A DNA stretch of 64,000 nucleotides, taken from G963923955 sp963923955 (GTDB taxonomy: Bacteria; Pseudomonadota; Gammaproteobacteria; Eutrophobiales; Eutrophobiaceae). The stretch lies in assembly GCA_963923955.1 (NCBI GenBank), contig OZ000552.1, positions 1,550,001-1,614,000 on the forward strand. The letters are read 5' to 3'. This document shows positions 36,663 through 45,200 of this stretch, in pieces; the stretch's first letter is position 1; each line of letters begins with the position of its first letter. The translations under genes were made by a program, and so were the position numbers. A model generated the notes under the pieces. The model made no database searches. It saw nothing but the letters and a program-made list of their open reading frames with translations, and had not been told where the DNA came from.

Positions 36663-37235
36663 TTATTGATTATGGAAGGGCATGGGGCGGCCGGAAAACT
36701 GTGATTTCAGGAATTCCATCTGATCACCGAGTATTTTCCGATTGGACAGGGCTAGATATTCCGCCCAATTCGGCACATAGGGCACGGCCAATAAGGGCAT
36801 ATTCGCCTCCTCAGGTCGGCGGTTTCCCTTGCGGGTGTTACAAGCTCTACAGGCTGTAACCACGTTCGACCAGCGATCAGCACCGCCCTTCGACATGGGC
36901 TGGACATGATCCCGGGTCAGGGCGTTTTCATGCATCTGATTGCCACAATACATGCATAGATGCGCATCACGGCGGAAGAGTTGGCGATTGGTCAAGGGCG
37001 GAATGGTGCGTTTTAGGTGTTTATGCCGCGCTGAGCGCTTAACAGCGATGATCGAGTTCACATCTACCGACGAACGCAGGCCGGTATGGCGGGAGACGCC
37101 GCCGTGGAAGGTGAAGCTGTGCTCTCCGGCCGTCCAGGCAACCAGCTCACGGCAGTACAGGCTCACGGCATCCTGCCACGGCACCCAGGTCATGGGAATG
37201 CCGGCTATGTCGAGTCGCAGGATAAGTGGCGTCAT
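36663..37235 (-). CDS. HNH endonuclease domain protein
   Basis: McrA-like HNH nuclease fold: LFRRDAHLCMYCGNQM (first CxxC zinc knuckle), LTRDHVQPMSKGGADRWSNVV (HNH His-Asn) and ACRACNTRKGNRRPEEA (second CxxC). The N-terminal half (about 1-85) is a conserved region seen in stand-alone chromosomal HNH proteins and is unlike restriction target domains. 190 residues. Function unknown; no methylase or toxin partner is adjacent. Divergent from mazG. Confidence 0.88.
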   Translation of the reverse strand: MTPLILRLDIAGIPMTWVPWQDAVSLYCRELVAWTAGEHSFTFHGGVSRHTGLRSSVDVNSIIAVKRSARHKHLKRTIPPLTNRQLFRRDAHLCMYCGNQMHENALTRDHVQPMSKGGADRWSNVVTACRACNTRKGNRRPEEANMPLLAVPYVPNWAEYLALSNRKILGDQMEFLKSQFSGRPMPFHNQ

Positions 37236-37365
37236 GGTTTAATCTCGCATCTAAACGTAAAGTTCTCCAGCACCAGGCCATGCTGTTACGGCAATAACAA
37301 AGATCTTAGGCTATGAGTTTTATTCGATATAGCAAAGAAAATCAAGTCATTAGGAGCCTTACTTC

Positions 37366-38187
37366 ATGCAAGAACATACCATGAGCAAGATGACGGAGTT
37401 ATTACAGATAATGCAGCGGCTGCGCCATCCTGAGCATGGTTGTCCCTGGGATAAGGCGCAGACGATGGCAAGCATCGCCCCGTTCACCCAGGAAGAGGTG
37501 TATGAATTAATAGAGGCGATCGAAGTGGATGACATGGACGGGCTCTGCGATGAACTGGGCGATCTGCTCTTTCATATTGTTTTTTATGCACAGATGGCGC
37601 AGGAGCAGGGCCTGTTTGACTTCGGGGACATTGTCAATCGGGCATGTGAAAAATTAAAACGGCGTCACCCGCATATATTCAGCGCCGAAGGCCGGGCAAC
37701 GACAGAGAGCGTCCGACAAGACTGGGAGCGGATCAAGCAACAGGAGAGATTGGAAAGACATGAGGCTTCTGAGGCAGGCGCGCATTATCTCGATGGCATC
37801 TCAAAGGCGCAACCCGCATTGCTACGTGCCCTCAGGCTACAAAAACGCGCCGCTGCGGTGGGTTTTGACTGGCAGGGGCCGGAAGCTGTGCTGGATAAGG
37901 TTGAGGAAGAGCTTGGGGAACTAAGAGAAGAGAGGCGGGATGCAGATGATACGCAGCGGCTGTTTGATGAGATCGGCGACTTGCTATTTGCCGTGATCAA
38001 CTGTGCCCGTCATCTTGAGGTAGATCCGGAGCAGGCCCTTCGTGCGGCCAATCGAAAATTCGAGACCCGGTTCAATTACATTGAGGATCAACTAGGGTCT
38101 CAGCAGGGGGATTTACAAAGTGCAAGCCTGGATGAGATGGAGGCGCTATGGCAGGAGGCGAAGGCGAGAAAAGAGAAAATGCCGTAG
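37366..38187 (+). CDS. mazG: Nucleoside triphosphate pyrophosphohydrolase MazG
   Basis: Hydrolyses NTPs and dNTPs to monophosphates; house-cleaning and (p)ppGpp-related role. Two tandem MazG domains: GCPWDKAQTMASIAPFTQEEVYELIEAI (Glu-rich, EExxE-type metal site) in the first and VEEELGELREER...IGDLLFAVINCARHL in the second. 273 residues equals the usual two-domain form. ATG at 37366 has TAGGAG nine bases upstream; ATGs at codons 6 and 9 are alternatives. Followed by a repeat array. Confidence 0.95.
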   Translation: MQEHTMSKMTELLQIMQRLRHPEHGCPWDKAQTMASIAPFTQEEVYELIEAIEVDDMDGLCDELGDLLFHIVFYAQMAQEQGLFDFGDIVNRACEKLKRRHPHIFSAEGRATTESVRQDWERIKQQERLERHEASEAGAHYLDGISKAQPALLRALRLQKRAAAVGFDWQGPEAVLDKVEEELGELREERRDADDTQRLFDEIGDLLFAVINCARHLEVDPEQALRAANRKFETRFNYIEDQLGSQQGDLQSASLDEMEALWQEAKARKEKMP

Positions 38188-38235
38188 CAAAGGCACCGTA
38201 GAATAGCGGCAGATCAGAAGAAGTTCTGATAAATC

Positions 38236-38654
38236 CGTCATTCCCCGTCTCAGGCACGGGGCGGGCTCTGGCTTGACCGGGAATCCATAGACTCGACAAG
38301 AAGCGTAGTAGATTCCTGCCCCCGTTTTCACGGGGACAAGCTTTCGCAGGAATGACGGGGAGGGCAATATCGTCATGCCGTGCCTGACACGGCATCCAGT
38401 TATAGAAAAGTGGCTCTCGGCGACACCTTACCTTACACTCTGCCAGCGACCAATTAGATTCCCGCTTATGCGGGAATGACGAGACGACTACGTTTTAATC
38501 CTTAGGCCGGAATGACGGGAGAGGACGATCAGGAATGAGGTTTCTCCCGCCCATCATTCCCCGTGTCTAGCACGGGGCGGGCTCTGGCTTGACCGGGAAT
38601 CCATAGACGGCCCGACAAGGAACAGTAGATTCCTGCATCCGCAGGAACGACGTT
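38236..38654. repeat. REP-like hairpin array between mazG and the S9 peptidase gene
   Basis: Fills most of the gap 38188-38661. Units: 38236-38288 and 38550-38602, long B-type elements with an inner CCCCGTG...CACGGGG hairpin and a GGCGGGCTCTGGCTTGACC tail; 38311-38358, nested unit with inner CCCCGTTTTCACGGGG; 38371-38399, GCCGTGCCTGACACGGC unit; 38457-38481 and 38628-38652, simple units. Orientation alternates. No gene seen. Confidence 0.85.
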
Positions 38655-38661
38655 TTTCACT

Positions 38662-40650
38662 TCAATTCGCCGCAATTTGCTTATCAAAGCAGCGGTTTTC
38701 CAGCCAATCCAGCAGGTTGCGGTAGTAGATTTCTTTATGCTCCATATCCCGCGGGCCGTGGCGCATGTCTTCAATCTCGATGTATTTGTGCTCTTTGTTG
38801 TATTTTTTTAAGCCATCGACAAACCAGCGGCTGTGTTTGGGATGCACGATCTCATCCCGATCGCCGTGCATGACCAGTATCGGCATGTGCACTTCTGCGA
38901 TATGATCAACGGGGTTTAGGCCCTTGATGGTCGGTTTTTGCAGCTCGCGCAGGAAGCGGTTGTCGGAGAATTCCGCCCCGAGACTGTCCAGATCGCTCAC
39001 GCCGGCTCCGGCAATGGAACAGGCAAAGGGATTATTCCCGCCGCGGAAAGAAGCGACAAAGGCGGAATAGCCGCCATAGCTAAAGCCGTGAATGGCGATG
39101 CGCGCCGGGTCCGCCAAGCCCCGCTCAACGAGAAAATGGGCGGCATCATCCACGTCATCTTGCATTTCCAGCCCCCATTTTTCATCACCCGCTCGCCAAT
39201 GTTCCAGCCCAAAGCCCCTTGAGCCGCGATATTGCGGTTGGATCACCACATAGCCCGCATTGGCAAGCAACTGCGCCCATTCATCATAGCCGCCATCATC
39301 TCGCACCCAGGGGCCGCCATGTGGCATGACCACGGCCGGGTAAGGCGCCTGGCCGCTGGTCGGCAGCGTGATATAAGAACGGATCTTGCGGCCATCGCGC
39401 GCTGTGTAGCTGACATATTTGACCTCGGCCAGCACCTCTTCGGTCAGCAACGGCATCCGGGCGCCCAGGAAGATCAACTCGGATTGGTTGCGCAAGAGAT
39501 AATAGCGTCCCGGGTTCTTCGCACTGGTGGTCGAGATAACGATCGCCTGGTCGTCTTCGGAGCGGTCGAGATAGATCTCCTGGCCGGGAAAATTCGCCTG
39601 TATCCCGTCATACAGTGCCTTGGTCGCCTCATCAATAAAGACGCGTTTATAGACTTTGCCGGTATAGCCAAAGCCCAGGATGCGTCCGCGGTCGGCCTTT
39701 TTCTGGCTCAGGATAACGGTATCAACGTCATAGCGCGGATGAGAGAAAAGCGGCGCTGAGAACTGCATGGTATCCAAGTCCATCAGATAAATCCCGGCCG
39801 TGTCCTCGCCGTTGGTGTAGCTAACGATCAGGCTGTTGGGGTTGTCCCGATCAAAGTCCAGGGGGAAGAAGCTGTAGTTCTCCCGGCCTTGCGTGGGATC
39901 GATGATATACACCTCAAGCCATTCCTTCTCGCCCTTTTTCCGCGCCCAGACATTGAAGGCATTTTTACTCGGGTCATAGGCCGAAGCCAAACGGACTTCG
40001 CCGTCAAAGTCGATCTCAAAGCCGCCGGGGACCCTCTCCGAGCCGCGGTGCACGGTTCTCTTGGCACCGGTCTTGATGTTGAAGCTGACAATATCGGGAA
40101 TGTCATTGTCGTTGTTGTCGGTGGAGATCAGGATGCGGTTTGGCTCATCCGGCAACACGGATAAAATCCTCACACTCCGGTCTGGATCAATATCCAGCCA
40201 GTCGCCTTTCCCATCGGAGCGGATCACGGCCTGGCGGGTTTCCCGCTCAAAGCGGTTGCCCACCTTGACATCCTTGCCGGCGGAGATGACCAGGTAGCCG
40301 TCCTGCGCCCACTGCGCACTGAGAATGCTGGTCTTGCCGCCGCCAAAACGGATCGGCTCGGCCTGCAGGTCATCGGTTTGGCGGATCTCCACCACATAGG
40401 GGCCTTCCTTGCTGGCCGCCCGCAGCAGCATCAGCTCCTTGCCGTTCGGGGAGATCCGAGCGCTGCGGATGACCGGCACCATCGTCCAGGCCACTTCGGG
40501 CAGGCCGGCCAGCACTGGCTGCGCCGCTTCCTGGCCTGCATCTTGGTCGGCTTCCTGGTCATCCTTCTGCGCCGCCACGGCCTGGGCGCACAACAGACAG
40601 AACAACAGGGGAAAGGCGGACAAGCGGTGTTTGAATATTGTACTTTGCAT
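38662..40650 (-). CDS. S9 family prolyl oligopeptidase, exported
   Basis: Exported peptidase of the dipeptidyl/acylaminoacyl class. Signal peptide about 1-27 (AVAAQ). The N-terminal beta-propeller (about 55-390) is followed by an alpha/beta hydrolase domain with GxSxGG as GFSYGGY (Ser524), HGDRDEIV (Asp599) and the catalytic His631 in MRHGPRD. The oxyanion segment VVMPHGGPWVRDDGGYD is standard. 662 residues. Together with the neighbouring TonB receptor it suggests peptide scavenging. Flanked on both sides by repeat arrays. Confidence 0.93.
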   Translation of the reverse strand: MQSTIFKHRLSAFPLLFCLLCAQAVAAQKDDQEADQDAGQEAAQPVLAGLPEVAWTMVPVIRSARISPNGKELMLLRAASKEGPYVVEIRQTDDLQAEPIRFGGGKTSILSAQWAQDGYLVISAGKDVKVGNRFERETRQAVIRSDGKGDWLDIDPDRSVRILSVLPDEPNRILISTDNNDNDIPDIVSFNIKTGAKRTVHRGSERVPGGFEIDFDGEVRLASAYDPSKNAFNVWARKKGEKEWLEVYIIDPTQGRENYSFFPLDFDRDNPNSLIVSYTNGEDTAGIYLMDLDTMQFSAPLFSHPRYDVDTVILSQKKADRGRILGFGYTGKVYKRVFIDEATKALYDGIQANFPGQEIYLDRSEDDQAIVISTTSAKNPGRYYLLRNQSELIFLGARMPLLTEEVLAEVKYVSYTARDGRKIRSYITLPTSGQAPYPAVVMPHGGPWVRDDGGYDEWAQLLANAGYVVIQPQYRGSRGFGLEHWRAGDEKWGLEMQDDVDDAAHFLVERGLADPARIAIHGFSYGGYSAFVASFRGGNNPFACSIAGAGVSDLDSLGAEFSDNRFLRELQKPTIKGLNPVDHIAEVHMPILVMHGDRDEIVHPKHSRWFVDGLKKYNKEHKYIEIEDMRHGPRDMEHKEIYYRNLLDWLENRCFDKQIAAN

Positions 40651-40696
40651 CTTTGTTACCTCATGCTTTTATTTCGTGAACATGACAAAAACCTCT

Positions 40697-41210
40697 TGGA
40701 TTCCTGCTTGCGCTTTTCGCAGGAATGACGGGGAATTGCATGCTTCCCTGCCTCCCGCCCGTCATTCCCTTTGTCTAGCACGGGGCAGGCTTTGGCTTGA
40801 CTAGGAATCCATCCAGTATTGCCGGAGTCTAAATAGATACCTGCTTTTCCGTCATTCCTGCGTAAGAACGTCACCCCTGCCTACGAGCAGGGGCAGGAAT
40901 CCATTCAGTATTCTGCCGGGCCGAGCACCCTCTGGATTCCCGTTGTCACGGGAACGACGGGGAATTGCATAACTCCCTGCCTCCCTCCGTCATTCCCCGT
41001 GTCTAGCACGGGGCGGGCTCTGGCTTGACCAGGAATTCATCGGGCATTCTGCCGAACCGGACATCTCTGGATTCCCGTTGTCACGGGAATGACGGATTGG
41101 CCGTAATGCCTTAATTTTTTCGTCATTCCTGACGGCCTCTCTTCCGTCATTCCTGCGCAAGCAGGAATCTACTAAATCCTCCGCAGGGACAACTCTGAAT
41201 TCCCATTTCG
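40697..41210. repeat. REP-like array with higher-order duplication
   Basis: Main content of the gap 40651-41256. Simple units (TGGATTCC...GAATGACG) at about 40697-40730, 40933-40958 and 41068-41093; B-type units from 40769 and 40988; a nested unit with inner CCCCTGC...GCAGGGG at 40851-40905; reverse units near 41121 and 41144. The order simple unit, GGAATTGCAT, CTCCCTGCCTCC, B-type unit occurs twice with a period near 236 bp. Confidence 0.8.
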
Positions 41211-41256
41211 TAGGGTTGCTCTCATACACTCCTTTGACAGCTATAGCTAACAATAG

Positions 41257-41703
41257 CTATGCAGCACCAGCCCTAAGCATCTCAACTCTAAACGTAATCG
41301 CCTCGCGCAATCCTTCCAGTAGACCTTCCAAGTGCGACATGCGATCGCGTAAATCGTTGGTTTCTTTACGGAGAACACCAACATCTTTACGGAGAGCATC
41401 CACTTCGCGGCGCAGGCTATCTATATCCTCCCGCAAGCGCTCCTCCATAGAACCCATCTCTTGCCGCCACTCATTCCTCAGCCGCTCCTCCATGGAAATC
41501 ATCTCTTGCCTCAGCAAGCTCATCTCTTGCCTCAACTGTTCCTCCATGGAACCCATCTCCTGTCTCAGCGAGCCCATCTCTTGCCTCAGCCTGTCTTCCA
41601 TGCTCCGCATATCCAAGCGTAACCAGGCAAACAAACCAATCGTCAGACCGGCCAAAGAGACACCCGTTGTAACGATGGCAATCATTACGTGAGTGATCGT
41701 CAT
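41257..41703 (-). CDS. Membrane-anchored coiled-coil protein of unknown function
   Basis: One N-terminal membrane segment (HVMIAIVTTGVSLAGLTIGLFAWL) followed by about 120 residues of coiled coil with an imperfect repeating unit (MGSMEERLREE/LRQEMSLLRQEM). The end RMSHLEGLLEGLREAI is a motif I recall in many short coiled-coil hypothetical proteins of gammaproteobacteria and cyanobacteria. 148 residues. The only gene in about 1.6 kb of repeats. No function can be assigned. Confidence 0.75.
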   Translation of the reverse strand: MTITHVMIAIVTTGVSLAGLTIGLFAWLRLDMRSMEDRLRQEMGSLRQEMGSMEEQLRQEMSLLRQEMISMEERLRNEWRQEMGSMEERLREDIDSLRREVDALRKDVGVLRKETNDLRDRMSHLEGLLEGLREAITFRVEMLRAGAA

Positions 41704-41776
41704 AATTCGTTTTCCTCAAACTTCCAGTGAGCTTGGTAGAGATACTCCACTATCTGCACCGCAATGTCCAGCCTCT

Positions 41777-42126
41777 CGTCATTCCCCGTGTCTAGCACGG
41801 GGCGGGCTCTGGCTTGACTAGGAATCCACCAAACATCCTGCCGGGAACCTTCTGGATTCCTGCTTGCGCAGGAATGACGTTACTCTACCGTCCTATACTT
41901 TCCGCAGGCATTACGAGTTATAAACGGTGATGTTGCCTCATCCGTCATTCCCGCAGAAGCGGGAATCCATGAATCCATATAGTGTACCCTCGTTGAAGCT
42001 AGGAGAAGGCTTTACTGGAAACCTTCTGGATTCCTGCCCGTCATTCCAGCGGTCTCTCTTCCGTCATTCCTGCGCAAGCAGGAATCCAGACACCTATCAC
42101 CGACCAATGGATTCCCGTTGTCACGG
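41777..42126. repeat. REP-like array downstream of the TonB receptor gene
   Basis: Gap 41704-42250. Units: B-type 41777-41828, simple 41853-41879, reverse simple 41942-41970 and 42062-42089, plus a unit at about 42108-42132 whose right arm has decayed to GGGGTTGCTCTCA. A matching decayed unit with GGGTTGCTCTCA is near 41212, so this stretch with the coiled-coil gene lies between two copies. Confidence 0.8.
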
Positions 42127-42210
42127 GGTTGCTCTCACACATCCCTGTGTTTCGCAACATAAGTACATCCTGTACAAAAATGACGAGGAGTTGTGTCTGC
42201 CGGTCGCCCT

Positions 42211-42270
42211 CAGAACTCCGCAATCAAGCTCAAAACTCCCCCAATCAAGCTCAGAACTCCGCAATCAAGG
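42211..42270. repeat. Three tandem 20-21 bp copies at the TonB receptor stop
   Basis: Plus-strand units start CAGAACTCCGCAATCAAG at 42211 and 42252, with a variant CAAAACTCCCCCAATCAAG at 42231. The last copy codes the receptor's final residues (LIAEF) and TGA; the other two follow it in the transcript, each keeping a TGA at the same place. Confidence 0.85.
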
Positions 42271-45200
42271 TGCCGAAGAAGGTACGGCCGATCAGGTCGT
42301 GGCCGACGCCTAAGGGGACGTTTTTATAGCCGAACACACCATCGTCATCCACCTCCGGCGGCTTGGTGTTGAACACGTTGCGCACGCCCACGTTCAGCAC
42401 ATAGTTACGCCATCTGTACGCCAGGCCGGTGTTGTGCACCGCATAGTTGGTGGTGTAGTAAATCGGGCGACAGGACACCGGCAGGCCATCGCAGGGGACG
42501 TCGTCCTCCACAAACTCGTCCTCGTGCAGTTGGCCGCCCTTGATCCAACGGGTGAACCAGTTGAAGCGAAATTCCCGGTAGGCCATGATCAGCCGTGCAT
42601 CAGCGCGCCAGCGTGGCGAGCTCGGCTCGCCCACATCGTTGTCGCTGGTGCCCAGCAGTTGCAGGAACTGCTCCCTGGCCCAGGTCGCATTCATATCCAC
42701 CTCCACCCGGAGACGCTCATCGCCTAGTTCAAAGTCCTGAATGTAGTTCAGGTCAAGATCCACGCCACGCGAGCGTTGCTCGGAGGCATTGAGATAGCTG
42801 GCATCGACATCTTTCAAGGAGTTATCGGTATCGCGGATGATACGGCCGCAGAAACCGCTCAGCGTGCCTTGCGGCAGGTCCGGATTGGCATAGCAATCGG
42901 CAAAGATGAAGCTGACGCTGGGCGTTACGATCCCTTGCTTGATATCGATATCAAAATACGAGGCCGAGAACTTTAAGTCGAACTTGTCCGTGAAGGGCTG
43001 TTCTGCCACGAAGCCGAAGGTGTAGGAGGTAGAAGTCTCCGGGGCCAGGTTTTCCGCGCCGCTGCGGATGACTTCCACGCTGGTACGGTTTAAGAATCCA
43101 TCCCCCGCGCCGGTCTCCAGGCCCAGCGAGGTCGGGTCAAGCCCTTGTGCCCGACAGATATTCAGCAGGCGCTCGCTGCGCCGGTCTGTGTCCGGCGTGT
43201 ATCTTTCCGGGGCGTTGGGTATTCGCACATTCTCCGATTCACGTGCACCGGCCGGGACGACACAAGGGTCTGTAACTGAGAGGAAACCGCTGGTGCCGAT
43301 GAGGAAGCGTTCACGGGCATTCGGCGCGCGGTAGGAGGTGCCGTAGGTGCCGCGCAAGGTGAACCAGGATACCGGCCGGTACAGCAATTTGCCGGAATAG
43401 GTCCAGTTCGGCTTGAAGTTGTCATCATCGGTCACCCGCCCGGATAAATCAACGACCACCTCTTCGGCGTAGGGGGCATCCTTGAACAGCTCCAGGCTGG
43501 TCTCGCCGAATAGCTCGTGCAGGTAGCGCGTACCGACTGCGCCGCGGTCGCTGAAGCGGGCAAACAAGGTGCCGTTGGCGGCGATGTCATTGGGGATAGA
43601 GTCGATGCTGTCGCGCCGGAACTCATAGCCCAGCAAGAGCGGCACGGCCGAGCCATTGGGCAGGGTGAACACATCGCCCTGCACAACGCCGCTGAGGATG
43701 GTTTGTTCGATGGTGGTGTTGAAGCGGCTCTCCGCAAAGAGATAATCGGCTTCCGCCTGGGAGGCGAAGGCCCCGCCGCCGGCCTGATACAGGGAGGGCG
43801 CAAACATGTTCACCGGCACACAGCCATCGGTGCCGTCCGGTACGCCATCGCCGTCTGCATCCTCGCCGCAGATATAGCTGCCCGGGTTGTTCGGGTCTTC
43901 GATGGTGGTCTCAAGGCTCAACGCCAAACGGTCGCCATTGACGCCGCTCTCCCACTGTTTGCCTTCGGCCCGGGAATAGTTGATATAAGCGTCATAGCTC
44001 CAGTTGCCTTCCAAGAAGTCATCCAGAAAACCGATGTTGCCGCGCACCCCGCCGACCAAGCGGTACTGCTCAATCGTTGCTTGATCAAAATCCCGATCGC
44101 CACGCACGGGCACGAGCGGGGTAACCTCAAAGGCACCGAAGTCCACATTGAAGAAATTCAGGCTGTTCACGCCCAGGCCTGCGGGGTTGGTGATATTAAA
44201 CGGGTTGGTGGGCGGCACATCCGGGAATAAGATAGGGCCGGGAGAGAAGGAACTGCTCTCGCGCCGTACATACATGCCCTCAAAATAGGCTTCCGTGTTG
44301 TTGGCGTCTTCGAAGTTATAGCTGCCCAGGCCATAGGCCGAGACGCGTTTTAGGCCGGCAAACAGCGTGGCACGCTGGGCGCGCTCGGAGACGGCGTAGT
44401 TATAAAAGCCGCTTTGCAAGTCGATCTCGCTCCGGCCGTTTTGATCCGGATCCACCAAGAACGAGTCATCCAACTCGCCATCGCCGTTTATGTCAATCTG
44501 CGTCACTGTGCCGGCCGGGGCGAAGGGCGCCAAGCGGTCGCCGATGACCGTTTCCGACCAGCCCGGGATGCCGATGTTGGTCTCGCCCGGGGTCGACCAG
44601 ACATTGCCGAAGATCCCGTCTCTGATTAAGGCGCGGTTGACGGTGTCTAAGCGGCAGTTGCTCTCGGTGGTGCCGGGGGCCAGGCCGCGATAACGGGTCA
44701 GCAGGTTGCCGTTTTCATCTTCATAGCGATATTCATCGCAGGCGTTGAAGAACTTGCTGTCGCCGAAGCGATAGGTGGTCTCTTTGTGGTGTTCCAGGGC
44801 TGCGGTGAAGTTCCAGTTATCGCCGGTCTTCCCTGTCAGGACGGTGAAGGTATGCTCCTTGCCGCCACCCGTCTCCGGATGGGCACCGGATACCCGAAAT
44901 TCTATGCCATCCACGTCTGAACGCAGGATGATATTGGCCACCCCAGCCACGGCATCGGAGCCATAGACGGACGAGGCGCCATCAAAGAGGTTCTCCACGC
45001 GATCAATCAAGACCGCCGGGATGAGGTTCAAGTCCGCTGATGAAGGCGCCGCACCCACGCCGGCTGCGCCTAAGCGGCGGCCGTTGATCAAGACCAGCGT
45101 TCGTCTGGCGCCCAGGCCACGATAGCCGATGGTGGTCGCCCCCAGCCCGTTGTCCAAGACAAAGGTGTTAAAGGAGTTGTTGACTTGCAGGGAGTTGACC

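Noticed and set aside
38236..42126. CRISPR array
   Set aside because: Units are inverted, of several types and at irregular distances, with palindromic interiors; no equal-length spacers and no cas genes are present.
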